64,000 nt of DNA from Curvibacter cyanobacteriorum (GCF_028649475.1 NZ_JAQSIP010000002.1:620001-684000); one strand, 5' to 3'. Counted from the first letter of the stretch, positions 1 to 9,931 are shown. Translations and numbers: made by a program. Notes: generated by a model from the letters alone, not told the origin.

Positions 1-1308
1 CGCCTGTTGTACGTCGCCCTGACCCGCGCCGAACAGGCCCTGTGGCTGGGCGTGGCGCCGCTGGCGCGCGACCTCGACGGTGAGTCGCCGAAGCTGCAAA
101 GCGCCCTGTCGCTGCTGTTGGGCCGCCAGCGCCCCGACGACCTCGACAGCGCCTTGCAGGCCTGGGCCGCCTGCCCCGACATCGTGGTGCAGCGGGCCCC
201 CGAGCCCGACCTGCAGCCTTACCGCGCCCCCGACACCCCCAGCCTGCCGCAGCCCGCGCTGCAACCCCAGCGCCGGGCCAGCCGCCCCTGGTGGACGGCG
301 AGTTTCAGCGCGCTGACGCGCGAACTGGGCCACCGCCCCGAGGCCGCTGGCACCGGGCAGACCCCGCTGTCCGAGCGCGACGAGCGCCTGGACGACGCCC
401 TCACCGACAACCGTGACAGCCCCGAAGCCGCCTTGTCGGACCCGGCCGAGGCCGCTGCGGCGCCAGGCTGGAACGCGTTCCCTGCTGGCAGCCGTTACGG
501 CACCCTGCTGCACGACCTGCTGGAATGGCAGGCCGGGCAGGGCTGGCCGGCGGCCCAGCGGGCGCCCGAGCCCGAGCCCGGCCAGGCGGGCAGCGCCGCA
601 GCGGTGCTACAGGCCGACGCCACCGCCCGCACGGGCACCGAGGCCGAATGGGCGGGCCTGCTGCAAAGGCAAGCCGCCGCCTTGCAGCTGGACGAGGCCC
701 AGACCGCCCAGCTGGGCCAGTGGGTGGGCGAGATCCTGCGCAGTCCCCTGCACTGGGTCGACCCTGCGCAGCCCTTGGCAGGCCAGACGAGCCCGCCATT
801 GGTGCTGGGGCAGTTGCCGCCCCACGCGTTTTGGGCCGAAATGAACTTCAGCTTGCCGGTGCGCGAGCTCAACACCCAGGCGCTGGACGCGTTGATCAGC
901 GCCCAGGTGCTGCCGGGCCTGCCACGGCCCAGCCTGCTGCCGCGCCAGCTCGAAGGCATGCTGACCGGCTTCATGGACTTGGTGCTCTGGCATGGCGGGC
1001 GCTACCACGTGCTCGACTACAAATCCAACCGCCTGCCCGACTACCGACCCGAGACCCTGGCCCAGGCCGTGCTGGCGCACCGCTATGACGTGCAGTACAG
1101 CCTGTACCTGCTGGCCCTGCACCGCCTGCTCAAGTCGCGCCTGCCCGACTACCAGCCCGAACAGCACCTGGGGGGCGCGCTGTACCTGTTTGCGCGCGGC
1201 ATCGACCAGGTGGGGCAGGGCCTGTTTCACGAACGCCCCCCGGTGGCGCTGATCGAGGCCTTGGACCAGGCCTTCTCAGGCCGCACCGCCCTGGAGACCC
1301 TGGCATGA
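1..1308 (+). CDS. recB: RecB, exodeoxyribonuclease V beta subunit (3' part)
   Basis: C-terminal 435 residues of the RecB helicase-nuclease, which with RecC and RecD processes double-strand DNA ends for recombination. The reading frame is open from base 1, so the gene begins upstream of the window. The first visible residues, LLYVALTRA, match helicase motif VI of UvrD/RecB proteins. The nuclease domain follows: GTLLHDLLEW near fragment residue 165, then GFMDLVLW near 323 and LDYKSN near 338, giving the metal-binding Asp and the Asp-x-Lys catalytic pair of the RecB nuclease. Between them lies a low-complexity Ala/Glu/Pro stretch. The stop codon overlaps the start of recD by four bases (ATGA), so the two are translationally coupled. 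A recC gene is expected upstream but cannot be seen. Confidence 0.93.
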   Translation, partial: RLLYVALTRAEQALWLGVAPLARDLDGESPKLQSALSLLLGRQRPDDLDSALQAWAACPDIVVQRAPEPDLQPYRAPDTPSLPQPALQPQRRASRPWWTASFSALTRELGHRPEAAGTGQTPLSERDERLDDALTDNRDSPEAALSDPAEAAAAPGWNAFPAGSRYGTLLHDLLEWQAGQGWPAAQRAPEPEPGQAGSAAAVLQADATARTGTEAEWAGLLQRQAAALQLDEAQTAQLGQWVGEILRSPLHWVDPAQPLAGQTSPPLVLGQLPPHAFWAEMNFSLPVRELNTQALDALISAQVLPGLPRPSLLPRQLEGMLTGFMDLVLWHGGRYHVLDYKSNRLPDYRPETLAQAVLAHRYDVQYSLYLLALHRLLKSRLPDYQPEQHLGGALYLFARGIDQVGQGLFHERPPVALIEALDQAFSGRTALETLA

Positions 1309-3362
1309 CCCGCCCCCCTGTTGCTGCCGCCACGCCAGCGGCCTCCGCCCAAATGGACTGGCTCAGCCTGCCGCCCGACGGCACGCACGCCGCCGGTGGC
1401 GACGCCGCCGAGGACGGGGTCCCGGGCTCGGCCGCGGTCTGGCCTTGGGACCTGCCCGAGGCCGACACCCCCCTGAGCACCCTGGACCGGGCCCTGGCGC
1501 GCTTTCTGCAGGACACCCAGCCCAGCCCCGAGCCACGCCACGCCTGGCTGGCGGCCCTGGTCAGCCACCAGTTCGGTCGCGGCCACGCTTGCCTGGACCT
1601 GGCGGCGCTGGCCAGCCAGCCGGCCGCCACCCTGGGCTGGGAGCCGGCCGCCCTGCAAGGCCTGCCCCCGGCTCTGAGCCGGGCGGCCGACGGCCTGCCG
1701 TGGTGCGAGGGCGCTGGCAGCCCCCTGGTGCGCGACGGCGCGCGCCTGTACCTGCGGCGCAATTGGGCCGCCGAGCAGCTCATTCGGGGCTCGATTGCGG
1801 CGCGCCTGGCGCTGCCCTCGGTGGCGCCCGAAGGCCTGGCGTCCTTGCTGGCGCGCTTGTTCCCGCCCACGCCAAAGATCCCCGGTCCCGACTGGCAGAA
1901 GGTGGCCTGTGCGCTGGCCGCCCGCCAGCGGTTCACCCTCATCACGGGCGGGCCCGGTACCGGCAAGACCACCACCGTGGTGCGCCTGCTGGCGCTGTTG
2001 CAGTCCAGCGCCCGGCAACGCGAGGGCGGCCACGGCCAAGCCCTGCGGATTGCGCTGGCCGCGCCCACCGGCAAGGCCGCTGCGCGGCTGGCGGAGTCGA
2101 TTGCTTCGGCCGTGCAGCACCTGCCCGAGGACCTGCGGTCCGACATCCCCGACCAGGCGCAGACCCTGCACAAGCTGCTGCAGGTGCGACCCGGCGTGGG
2201 CCACCAGGCGCCCCCCGAGCTGGCGCTGGACCTGATCGTGGTCGACGAGGCGTCGATGATCGACCTCGAAATGATGGCCCGCCTGCTGACGGCCGTGCCG
2301 CCGCGGGCCAGTGTCATCCTGCTGGGCGACAAGGACCAGCTGGCCTCCGTGGAGGCCGGCGCCGTCATGGGCCAGCTGTGTGAGGGCGCCGATGCGGGCG
2401 GCTACAGCGCCGCCACCGTGGCCTGGCTGGCCGAGGTGGCGGCCGAGGACGTGTCGCGCTTTCAGGGCGACGGCGGCCTGCTGGCGCAGCAGACCGTGAT
2501 GCTGCGCTTCAGCCGCCGCTTTGCGGGCGACAGCGAGATCGGCCAATGGGCCCACGCCGTGAACCAGGGCCAACTGAGCACTGTGCAGGGCCTGTGGCGG
2601 CGCAGCCCGCGCGTGGGCAGCGCCCCCAGCGCCTCGGTCGACCGCCTGGAGCCCGCGCAAGCCACCGACCCCGCCTTGGCCCCGGTGTGGCAGCGCGGCT
2701 GGGCGCCATGGCGCGCCTTGATGGCCACGGCCACCGGTGCGGCCGTGGGCGCCCCAGCGTCGGCCGGGCCCGGGCTGGAAACGCCGGCAGCCGGCGCCTT
2801 GGGGCCTGTTTTTGACGACCGGCTGGCCCTGCAGGCGCTGGCCGCCTTCAACCGCTTTCAGGTGCTGTGCGCGGTGCGCGACGGCCCGTGGGGTGTGGAG
2901 GCGCTGAACCGCCGCATCGCCCAGGCCCTGGGCCTGCCCACCGAGGGCTGGTACGCGGGCCGCCCGGTGATGGTCACGCGCAACGACTACGCGCTGCAGC
3001 TCATGAACGGCGATGTGGGCCTGTGCCTGCCGCACGCCAAGGGCTTGCGGGTGGCGTTTGCCGATGGCCACGGCGGCGTGCGCTGGGTGCAACCGTCGCG
3101 GCTCGACGCGGTGGAGAGCGTGTTCGCGATGACCGTGCACAAGTCGCAGGGTTCCGAGTTCGAACACGTCGCCCTGGTGCTGCCCGAGGTGCCCGTGGCG
3201 GTGTTGACGCGCGAGCTGCTCTATACCGGCATCACGCGCGCCAAGACCCGGCTCACCCTGGTGGTGCCGGGCGTGCCCGCGCTGTGGCGCGCGGTCGAGA
3301 AGAAGGTGGTGCGCAGCGGCGGGCTGGGCGGCGGTTGGCCAGTGCCCGCGCCGCCGCGCTGA
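1305..3362 (+). CDS. recD: RecD, exodeoxyribonuclease V alpha subunit
   Basis: 685-residue superfamily 1B 5'-3' helicase subunit of RecBCD. Walker A is GGPGTGKTTT near residue 214 and Walker B is VVDEAS near 312. The C-terminal helicase motifs VHKSQGSEF near 611 and LLYTGITRAKTRL near 639 are typical of RecD. The length is slightly above the usual ~600 residues because of an N-terminal Ala/Pro-rich extension and a loosely conserved insert around residues 440-500. The ATG overlaps the recB stop (ATGA). A recB-recD order with the 3' end of recB at the window edge fits the common recC-recB-recD arrangement. Confidence 0.95.
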   Translation: MTRPPVAAATPAASAQMDWLSLPPDGTHAAGGDAAEDGVPGSAAVWPWDLPEADTPLSTLDRALARFLQDTQPSPEPRHAWLAALVSHQFGRGHACLDLAALASQPAATLGWEPAALQGLPPALSRAADGLPWCEGAGSPLVRDGARLYLRRNWAAEQLIRGSIAARLALPSVAPEGLASLLARLFPPTPKIPGPDWQKVACALAARQRFTLITGGPGTGKTTTVVRLLALLQSSARQREGGHGQALRIALAAPTGKAAARLAESIASAVQHLPEDLRSDIPDQAQTLHKLLQVRPGVGHQAPPELALDLIVVDEASMIDLEMMARLLTAVPPRASVILLGDKDQLASVEAGAVMGQLCEGADAGGYSAATVAWLAEVAAEDVSRFQGDGGLLAQQTVMLRFSRRFAGDSEIGQWAHAVNQGQLSTVQGLWRRSPRVGSAPSASVDRLEPAQATDPALAPVWQRGWAPWRALMATATGAAVGAPASAGPGLETPAAGALGPVFDDRLALQALAAFNRFQVLCAVRDGPWGVEALNRRIAQALGLPTEGWYAGRPVMVTRNDYALQLMNGDVGLCLPHAKGLRVAFADGHGGVRWVQPSRLDAVESVFAMTVHKSQGSEFEHVALVLPEVPVAVLTRELLYTGITRAKTRLTLVVPGVPALWRAVEKKVVRSGGLGGGWPVPAPPR

Positions 3363-3406
3363 GGCGGGGGCGAAACCCGCCCGCCCCAGCCGGTTTCAGG
3401 CGGCGG

Positions 3407-3649
3407 TCAGGCGGCGGTCAGGCGCAGGGCGGCGTCGAGCTGGTCCACCAACTCGGACCAGTCGGCATCCTGCTGCCATTGCTGGCGCAGGAAGCCGGCC
3501 TGGGCTGGGGTCCAGAACGGCGCCTCGGGCAGGCGCAGGTCGTCGGCCAGCGGCGAGTGGCTGCGGATGAAGTCGGCGATTTGCTCGGGGCTGGACGGCA
3601 GGCCCAGTTGTTCGAACAGGTCGTGAAAGCGCGGGTGGATGTTGTCCAT
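3407..3649 (-). CDS. DUF2789 domain protein
   Basis: 80-residue protein whose whole length matches the DUF2789 pattern as I know it: an N-terminal MDNIHPRFHDLFEQLGLPS, a central IADFIRSH, and the FWTPAQAGFLRQQW and ADWSELVDQLDAALR segments. No function is established for the family. It is cytoplasmic by appearance, with no signal peptide or membrane segment. It converges on recD, and the 44-bp gap holds only a GC-rich partial inverted repeat. The 3' end of the gene carries a short tandem repeat of an 11-bp unit (tcaggcggcgg), so the last residues may vary between strains. Confidence 0.88.
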   Translation of the reverse strand: MDNIHPRFHDLFEQLGLPSSPEQIADFIRSHSPLADDLRLPEAPFWTPAQAGFLRQQWQQDADWSELVDQLDAALRLTAA

Positions 3650-3754
3650 GGGGGCAGCGCCGGGTGGCGCGGTTCAGTGGCGGTCAGACGAGGCTAACTC
3701 AATCCGGCGGCTTGTGCTGGTGTCCTGGGCACTTCTCTTGCTTGGGTCCACCCC

Positions 3755-4714
3755 ATGCAAAGACGACACCTCTTGACCCTGGCCGCTGCGGCGGCCACCT
3801 TCCCGCTGGCGGCCTGGGCCGACGGCAAGCCCATCCGCCTGGTGGTGCCTTTTCCGCCCGGTGGCGCCACCGACATCACCGGCCGCGCCCTGACCGAACC
3901 GCTGTCGCGCCTGTTGGGCCAGCCCGTGGTGGTGGACAACCGGGGCGGGGCCGGGGGCTCGATTGGCATGACCGAGGTGGCGCGGGCCGCGCCCGATGGC
4001 CTGACCTTCGGCGTGGCCACGCTGTCCACCCACGGCGTCAACCCCGCGGTGTACAAAAAGCTGCCCTACGACCCGGTGCGCGACTTTGCCCCGGTGGCGG
4101 AACTGGTCAAGGCGCCTGGGGTGCTGGTGGTCAATGCGGCCTTGCCGGTCAAGGACTACGCCGACTTCTTGCGCTACCTGAAAGCCAACCCCGGCAAGCT
4201 GTCTTACGCCACGCCGGGCACCGGCACCATCGGCCACATGTGGGGTGAGTTGTTCAAAAGTTCGACCCAGACCTTCATGCTGCACATCCCTTACCGAGGC
4301 GCCGGCCCGGCCCTCAACGATGTGGTGGGGGGCCAGGTGATGGTGTACTTCGACCAGGTGGCGGCGTCGCTGCCGCACATCCAGTCGGGCAAGCTGCGCG
4401 CACTGGCCGTGTCCTGGCCCAAGCGGCTTGAAGTTTTGCCACAGGTGCCCACCTATGCCGAACTGGGGCTGCCCGCGTGCAACGAGCCGTCCTGGTTTGG
4501 GCTGCTGGCTCCGGCCGGCACCCCCAAGCCGGCCATTGCCCGCGTGCACGAAGCCCTGGTCAAGGCCCTGCGCGAACCCGCCGTGCGCGATCGCCTGGCC
4601 GCCCAGGGCCTGTTCGCCACCGGCACCACGCCTGACGAATTCGGCCTGCAGGTCAAGTCGGAGATTGAGAAGATGCAGCGCGTCAGCGCCTACGCCAAAA
4701 TCACGCTCGACTGA
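3755..4714 (+). CDS. Bug/TctC-family periplasmic solute-binding protein
   Basis: 319-residue binding protein of the Bug (TctC-like) family, which captures small carboxylates in the periplasm. A signal peptide covers about residues 1-22, ending LAAWA. The family signatures are present: IRLVVPFPPGGATDITGR after the signal, VVVDNRGGAGGSIG, and the LSYATPGTGTIGHM and IPYRGAGPAL segments that line the ligand pocket. There are no tctA/tctB membrane partners nearby, which is common for Bug genes in Burkholderiales. The ATG at 3755 gives a normal signal peptide. The ligand cannot be predicted from the sequence. Confidence 0.9.
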   Translation: MQRRHLLTLAAAAATFPLAAWADGKPIRLVVPFPPGGATDITGRALTEPLSRLLGQPVVVDNRGGAGGSIGMTEVARAAPDGLTFGVATLSTHGVNPAVYKKLPYDPVRDFAPVAELVKAPGVLVVNAALPVKDYADFLRYLKANPGKLSYATPGTGTIGHMWGELFKSSTQTFMLHIPYRGAGPALNDVVGGQVMVYFDQVAASLPHIQSGKLRALAVSWPKRLEVLPQVPTYAELGLPACNEPSWFGLLAPAGTPKPAIARVHEALVKALREPAVRDRLAAQGLFATGTTPDEFGLQVKSEIEKMQRVSAYAKITLD

Positions 4715-4750
4715 TCGATCAGCGCACGGCTGCGCCCGGGCATCAGAAGG

Positions 4751-4765
4751 CCAGGCGGCGCCTGG
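4751..4765. other. Perfect hairpin downstream of the Bug gene
   Basis: CCAGGC-GGC-GCCTGG, a 6-bp perfect stem with a 3-base loop, 36 bp after the Bug stop. There is no following T-run, so this is at most a weak or factor-dependent terminator. The rest of the 260-bp gap is GC-rich with no recognisable gene. Confidence 0.4.
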
Positions 4766-4975
4766 AAGGGCGTCGGTGTCGGTGTCGTGGGCAGGCCAGG
4801 CCGGGCCGGGCGCTACGCGGCACTGGGGCCCCAACCGGGGCCGCCCCTGATCGGCCTGGGTGGCGCGGTCTAGCCGCCTGGGTGGGGGGCGCCGCGTGGG
4901 CGGTGTCGCGCGCGCCGGTTGCGGGACAACACAAGAGACAAAAACGCACCGCTGAGGTGCGGGAGAATGACTGCC

Positions 4976-5824
4976 ATGACTGAAATGATCCGAACTTTGG
5001 CGGGCACCACGCCCCTGGTGCTTGACTCGCCGCACAGCGGCACCTTCTACCCCGAAGACTTTCAGCACGCCTGCGACCTCGCCGTGCTGCGCCAGGCCGA
5101 AGACACCCACGTCGAAAAGCTCTACGACTTTGCCCCCGCCCTGGGGGTGGCCTGGATCGAAGCGCTGTTCCCGCGCAGCTACCTCGACGCCAACCGCAAC
5201 ACCACCGAGATCGACACCCGCCTGCTCGACGCGCCCTGGCCCGGTCCGGTGGCCACCGACCCGGCGGTGCTCAGCAAGGTGCGCCTGGGCAAGGGCCTGA
5301 TCTGGCGCAGCACCGACACCGGCCTGCCGATCTACCAGCGCCAACTTGGCGTGGCCGAGGTGCAAGAGCGCATCGAGCGCTGCTGGGTGCCTTACCACGC
5401 GGCGGTGGCGCAGGCGATTGACCTGGCGCACGCGCGCCACGGCTACAGCCTGCACGTCAACTGCCATTCGATGCCCGCTGTGGCGTCCAGCCACGCGACC
5501 GATTTCCCGGGCGAGGCCCATGCCGACTTTGTGGTGGGCAACCGCGACCACAGCACCAGCAGCCCGGCCCTGGCCGAGTTGGTCTGCGAGCACCTGCGCG
5601 ACCTGGGCTACAGCGTGGCCCTGAACCACCCCTACAAAGGGGTCGAGCTGGTGCGCCGCTACAGCCACCCCGCGAGCCACCGCCACAGCCTGCAACTGGA
5701 GATCAACCGCAAGCTCTACATGGACGAAACCACGCTGGCCCCCAGCGAGGGCTTTGACGCGCTGCGGGCGCATTTGAAAACCCTGGTGCTGCGCCTGCTC
5801 ACCGTCGACCCCAGGAGGCTGTGA
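4976..5824 (+). CDS. N-formylglutamate amidohydrolase family protein
   Basis: 282-residue member of the N-formylglutamate amidohydrolase (HutG/FGase) family, zinc hydrolases that remove formyl groups from N-formyl amino acids. Supporting motifs are [15 protein letters not shown] near the N terminus, [22 protein letters not shown] and a late [19 protein letters not shown] chose the ATG at 4976 because GGGAGA lies nine bases upstream; an in-frame ATG at 4967 is too close to that site. No other histidine-degradation genes are near, so the true substrate may differ from formylglutamate. The end of the gene carries the AGGAGG ribosome site of the next gene. Confidence 0.85.
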   Translation: MTEMIRTLAGTTPLVLDSPHSGTFYPEDFQHACDLAVLRQAEDTHVEKLYDFAPALGVAWIEALFPRSYLDANRNTTEIDTRLLDAPWPGPVATDPAVLSKVRLGKGLIWRSTDTGLPIYQRQLGVAEVQERIERCWVPYHAAVAQAIDLAHARHGYSLHVNCHSMPAVASSHATDFPGEAHADFVVGNRDHSTSSPALAELVCEHLRDLGYSVALNHPYKGVELVRRYSHPASHRHSLQLEINRKLYMDETTLAPSEGFDALRAHLKTLVLRLLTVDPRRL

Positions 5825-6924
5825 TGGAGGCGGTGGATTGCGTGGTCATTGGCGCCGGTGTGGTGGGGCTGGCCGTGGCGCGCGCGCTGGCGCTGGCCGG
5901 GCGCGAGGTGCTGGTGCTCGAAGCGGCCGATGCGATCGGAACCGGCACCAGCTCGCGCAACAGCGAGGTCATCCACGCGGGCATCTACTACCCCAAGGGC
6001 TCGCTGAAAGCGCGTCTGTGCGTGCAGGGCAAGCAACTGCTGTACGCCTACTGCGCCGAGCGCGGCATCGCCCACCGGCGTTGCGGCAAGCTGCTGGTCG
6101 CCACCCAGGAGGCCCAGCTGGGCCAGCTGCAAGGCATCATCGACAAGGCCGCGGCCAATGGCGTGGACGACCTGGTCTGGCTGTCGCGCGAGCAGGCCCA
6201 GGCCCTGGAGCCGGCCCTGGCCTGCGTGGGGGCGCTGCACTCGCCGAGCACCGGCATGGTGGACAGCCACGGCCTGATGCTGGCGCTGCTGGGTGATCTG
6301 GAGCACGCCGGGGGCCTGCTGGCGCTTAACTCGCCGCTGGACAGCGCCCGCATCACCCCCGAGGGCATCGTGCTCAACGCGGTCGGTGGCACCACCTTGC
6401 TGGCGCGCACCGTGGTCAATGCAGCGGGCCTGCACGCGCAGGACCTGGCGCGCCGTTTTTCGGGCCTGGACCCCGCCCTGGTGCCGCCGGCCTATTACGC
6501 CAAGGGCAATTACTTCACCCTGGCCGGGCGTTCGCCGTTCAGTCGCTTGATCTACCCGGTGCCGCAGGCCGCGGGCCTGGGGGTGCACCTGACGCTGGAC
6601 CTGGGCGGCCAGGCCAAGTTTGGCCCCGATGTGCAGTGGGTGGACTCGCCCGACGACCTGGTGGTCGACCCGGCGCGCGGCGACGCCTTTTATGCCGAGG
6701 TGCGCCAGTACTGGCCCGACTTGCCCGACGGCGCCTTGCAGCCCGGGTACGCGGGCATCCGGCCCAAGATCCAGGCGCCCGACCAGGCCGCGCTGGACTT
6801 CATGGTCCAGGGGCCCGCCGACCACGGCGTGCCGGGCCTGGTCAACCTGTTTGGCATCGAATCGCCCGGCCTCACCAGTTCGCTGGCGCTGGGCGCGCAT
6901 GTGGCGGCGCTGCTGGCCGACTGA
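5824..6924 (+). CDS. FAD-dependent oxidoreductase, L-2-hydroxyglutarate oxidase-like
   Basis: 366-residue flavoprotein of the D-amino-acid-oxidase (DAO) fold. The N-terminal [17 protein letters not shown] binds FAD, followed by [19 protein letters not shown], a pattern typical of L-2-hydroxyglutarate oxidases/dehydrogenases; RKIQAPD-type sequence ([16 protein letters not shown]) and a C-terminal [14 protein letters not shown] complete the match. The ATG at 5824 overlaps the preceding stop (TGATG) and has AGGAGG five bases upstream, so I prefer it to the GTG at 5821. It is coupled to the amidohydrolase-like gene. It could oxidise another 2-hydroxy acid; the family assignment is firmer than the substrate. 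Confidence 0.85.
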   Translation: MEAVDCVVIGAGVVGLAVARALALAGREVLVLEAADAIGTGTSSRNSEVIHAGIYYPKGSLKARLCVQGKQLLYAYCAERGIAHRRCGKLLVATQEAQLGQLQGIIDKAAANGVDDLVWLSREQAQALEPALACVGALHSPSTGMVDSHGLMLALLGDLEHAGGLLALNSPLDSARITPEGIVLNAVGGTTLLARTVVNAAGLHAQDLARRFSGLDPALVPPAYYAKGNYFTLAGRSPFSRLIYPVPQAAGLGVHLTLDLGGQAKFGPDVQWVDSPDDLVVDPARGDAFYAEVRQYWPDLPDGALQPGYAGIRPKIQAPDQAALDFMVQGPADHGVPGLVNLFGIESPGLTSSLALGAHVAALLAD

Positions 6925-6993
6925 GCGGCGCGGCGGTGGACGCTGGCTTCGCGTAAGATCGCGCCCTTTCGCGATTTCACCCGGGCCTTTGCT

Positions 6994-7533
6994 TTGTCAC
7001 ATTCCAGCGCACCTGATTTCACCCCCGACGATGGGGCCCCGGCGGACGAGGAGGCGGTGGCGATCAAAGAGCCCCGCCGGTGGCGCGACAACGGCTGGAC
7101 CGCGCGCGTCATCAAGAACGAGGACGACGACGGCTGGGCCGTGGCCATGTTCAAGGGCCGCGAGCCCGAGCCCGCCCTGGTCGGCCCCTGGACCATGGGG
7201 CGCGACAAAAAGAACCCCAAGCCGCTCGATGTGTCGGCCTTCAACACCCTGGTCAAAACCGCCAACGAGGTGTTGCGCCGCCACGAGCAGCAGCTGCGCG
7301 CGCAGCTGCACAAGAGCGTGCAGCTGACGGTGGGTGAGCAGCGTTGGGAGATCACGCTGGACATCGTGCCCGATGAGTTCGAGCCCTACGCCCTGCTGGC
7401 CGCCCACCCCCTGCACGGTGGTCACGTCAGCATCGACGGCCCGGTGGCCGAGCGCCGCGTGCGGCCCGACTTCAAACTCAGCCCGCGCAGCGCGGCCGAC
7501 TGGATCGAATCCGACTTCGGCCCGGCGCGCTGA
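6994..7533 (+). CDS. Conserved hypothetical protein
   Basis: 179-residue soluble protein that I recognise only as a type common in Comamonadaceae. Its conserved-looking core runs from EPRRWRDNGWTARVIKNEDDDGWAVAM through VGPWTMGRDKKNPKPLDVSAFNTLVKTANEVLRR. It has no signal peptide or membrane segment and no catalytic motif I can name. The only start that includes the whole charged N terminus is a TTG at 6994, which lacks a clear ribosome site. A GTG at 7057 directly preceded by GAGGAGG is a plausible alternative giving a 158-residue protein. Codon bias matches the neighbours. Confidence 0.7.
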   Translation: MSHSSAPDFTPDDGAPADEEAVAIKEPRRWRDNGWTARVIKNEDDDGWAVAMFKGREPEPALVGPWTMGRDKKNPKPLDVSAFNTLVKTANEVLRRHEQQLRAQLHKSVQLTVGEQRWEITLDIVPDEFEPYALLAAHPLHGGHVSIDGPVAERRVRPDFKLSPRSAADWIESDFGPAR

Positions 7534-7637
7534 GCGCAGGTTCCACCCGGATTCAGACCCGGGTGCCTGCTGCTGCGCAGGGCCGGGCCCCGGATGGGGG
7601 CTGCTGCGTGGGGCCCGACCCGCATGGCCTTCAGCGG

Positions 7638-7657
7638 CCCGGGGGGCGACCCCCGGG
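7638..7657. terminator. GC-rich hairpin between convergent genes
   Basis: CCCGGGGG / CCCCCGGG arms with a 4-base loop lie between the convergent ends of the conserved hypothetical gene and the iorB-like gene. A short T-rich stretch (CTTTC) follows on the plus strand. It is a possible bidirectional terminator. Confidence 0.45.
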
Positions 7658-7667
7658 GGCTTTCAGC

Positions 7668-9920
7668 TCACGCCAGCTTGAAGGGCAGGGCGCGCACCGG
7701 CTTGCCGGTCAGGCTGGCCACCGCGTTGGCAAACGCCGGGGCCAGCGGGGGCAAGCCCGGCTCACCCATGCCCGTGGGGGCGTCGGCGCTGGGCACGCTG
7801 TGCACGGCGATCTTCGGCATGTCGGTGATGCGGGGCACCGGGTAGTCGCCGAAGTTGCTTTGCTCGACCTGGCCGTCCTTGAGCGTGATGGCCGCACCCG
7901 GCAGGCACATGCCCAGGCCCATCAGGGCGCCGCCCTGCACCTGGGCTTCCAGCGTGCGCGGGTTGACCACCAGGTTGCAATGCACGCCCGCGGTCACGTT
8001 GTGCAGCACAGGCACGCCCTTCTTGACCGAGGCTTCGACCACGTAGGCCACCACCGAGTTGAAGGACTCGTGCACCGCCACGCCCCAGGCGCGGCCGGCC
8101 GGCAGCTTCTTCTTGCCGTAACCCGATTTGTCGACCGCCAGTTGCAGCGCGGCCTTGTGGCGCGGGTGCTTGTCGCCCATCAGGGCCAGGCGGTAGGCCA
8201 CCGGGTCCTGGCGCGTGGTACGGGCGATCTCGTCGATCAGCGTCTCCATCACGAAGGCGGTGTGGGTTGAGCCCACGCTGCGCCACCACAACACGGGCAC
8301 ATTGACCTGCGGGTGGTGCACCGTCAGGCGCATCGGCACGTCGTACGGCTCCTTCATGCCTTCGACCGCGGTGGCGTCGATGCCGTCCTTGACCATGAAG
8401 CCTTCAAACGGCGAGCCCTTGGTGATCGACTGGCCGACGATCACATGGTCCCAGCCCAGCACACGGCCCTTGGCGTCAAAGCCGATCTGCGCGGTGTGCA
8501 GGTGCATGGGGCGGTAGTAGCCGCCCTTGACGTCGTCCTCACGGCTCCACACCAGGCGGATCGGGGCGTTCACGCCGGCGGCGCGTGCGGCCTTGACCAC
8601 CTGCGCCGCTTCGACCACGTAGTCGCTGCTGGGGATGGCGCGGCGACCAAAGCCGCCCCCGGCCATCTGCACATGGACCTGGATGTTCTGCGGTGGCAGG
8701 CCCAGCACGGTGGCCGCGGCCATGCCGTCCAGACCGGGCATCTGCGTGCCCACCCACATCTCGGCCTTGTCGCCCTGGACCTCGATGGTGCAGTTCAGCG
8801 GCTCCATCGGCGTGTGCGCCAGGTAGGGGAACTGGAACTCGGCCTTGATCTGGTGCTTGGCGGTCTTGAGGCCCGACACGTCGGCGTCGTACTTGCGCGG
8901 GCCGGCTTTCTTGGCCAGGTCGCGGTACTGGGCCAACTGGCGGGCGCTGTCCACTTTCTCGACCTGGCTGTCGTCCCATGCCAGTTTGAGGGCGGCCCGC
9001 GCCTGGCGGGCGTTCCAGTAGCCATCGGCGATCACCGCCACACCCTCGCCGCCGCGGTCCAGCGGCACACGCAGCACGGCCTTGACGCCGGCCATGCCGC
9101 GCGCGGCGCTGTCGTCCAGCGACTTCAGGCGGGCACCAAACACCGGCGGGTGGGCCACCACGGCGCTCAGCATGCCGGGGCGACGCACGTCGATGCCGTA
9201 ATCCTGCTGGCCACTGGACTTGGCCTGCGCGTCGAGGCGGTTGGTGGCCTGGCCGATCAGGCGGAAGTCCTTCGGGTCTTTCAGCGTCACGGTCTTGGGC
9301 ACGGGCAGGGCCATGGCGGCCTCGGCCAGTTCGCCGTAGCCCAGGCGTTGGCCGTTGGGGGCCACGACAAAGCCCTGGCGGGTTTGCAGCGTGGCCGCGT
9401 CGAGCTGCCAGCGGGCCGCTGCGGCTTGCACCAGCATGGCCCGGGTGCGTGCGCCCAGCTCACGGTACTGGGTGAAGGAGTGCGCAATCGAGCCCGAGCC
9501 ACCGGTGATGTGCATGCCGAACAGGGGGTCGACATAGGCCGGGTCGTTGTTGCCGTGCACGCTTTTCACCCGGGCCCAGTCGGCGTCCAGTTCTTCGGCC
9601 AGGATCATGGGCAGCGCGGTTTGCACGCCTTGGCCAAAGTCCAGTCGGTTGATGGTGATGGTGGTCGTCCCGTCCGGGGCGATGTGCACAAAGGCCAGCG
9701 GTTGCTGGGTGGGTTTGAGGGCTGCGTTGGCGGCGGCGTCCTGGGCCATCGCGCCCAGCGGGAAGGCGCCGAGCGCGAGACCGCTCAGGGCGCCCAGCTT
9801 CAGAAAGCTGCGGCGCGGCAGGCCGGCGCCGGCTTCATGGCCTTCGCTGCGGGCTTGTTGCCTGTCGATCAGGCCTTGCAGGGCGCGGGGCACTTCGAAA
9901 GTGGTGGCGTTGAAATGCAT
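7668..9920 (-). CDS. Molybdopterin-binding large subunit, IorB-like (xanthine dehydrogenase family)
   Basis: 750-residue large subunit of a two-component aldehyde/N-heterocycle oxidoreductase of the isoquinoline 1-oxidoreductase type. The N terminus has a twin-arginine motif, LPRRSFLKLGALSGLALGAF near residue 35, so it is probably exported folded. The molybdopterin signature regions TPMEPLNCTIEV, GGGFGRRAIPSSDYVVEAAQV, YRPMHLHTAQI and the C-terminal MGEPGLPPLAPAFANAV are all seen. The ATG at 9920 is preceded by GGAGAG, and the reading frame upstream of it merely runs antiphase through the small subunit gene. It lies 11 bp after iorA. The electron acceptor gene (often a cytochrome c) is not adjacent. 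The substrate is unknown. Confidence 0.9.
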   Translation of the reverse strand: MHFNATTFEVPRALQGLIDRQQARSEGHEAGAGLPRRSFLKLGALSGLALGAFPLGAMAQDAAANAALKPTQQPLAFVHIAPDGTTTITINRLDFGQGVQTALPMILAEELDADWARVKSVHGNNDPAYVDPLFGMHITGGSGSIAHSFTQYRELGARTRAMLVQAAAARWQLDAATLQTRQGFVVAPNGQRLGYGELAEAAMALPVPKTVTLKDPKDFRLIGQATNRLDAQAKSSGQQDYGIDVRRPGMLSAVVAHPPVFGARLKSLDDSAARGMAGVKAVLRVPLDRGGEGVAVIADGYWNARQARAALKLAWDDSQVEKVDSARQLAQYRDLAKKAGPRKYDADVSGLKTAKHQIKAEFQFPYLAHTPMEPLNCTIEVQGDKAEMWVGTQMPGLDGMAAATVLGLPPQNIQVHVQMAGGGFGRRAIPSSDYVVEAAQVVKAARAAGVNAPIRLVWSREDDVKGGYYRPMHLHTAQIGFDAKGRVLGWDHVIVGQSITKGSPFEGFMVKDGIDATAVEGMKEPYDVPMRLTVHHPQVNVPVLWWRSVGSTHTAFVMETLIDEIARTTRQDPVAYRLALMGDKHPRHKAALQLAVDKSGYGKKKLPAGRAWGVAVHESFNSVVAYVVEASVKKGVPVLHNVTAGVHCNLVVNPRTLEAQVQGGALMGLGMCLPGAAITLKDGQVEQSNFGDYPVPRITDMPKIAVHSVPSADAPTGMGEPGLPPLAPAFANAVASLTGKPVRALPFKLA

Positions 9921-9931
9921 GGTGCTCTCCT

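Noticed and set aside
1227-3167. 646-residue minus-strand frame opposite recD
   Set aside because: Low-complexity antisense frame; recD on the plus strand is unambiguous.
3674-5773. 699-residue minus-strand frame
   Set aside because: Spans two convincing plus-strand genes and the gap between them, with no protein family features.
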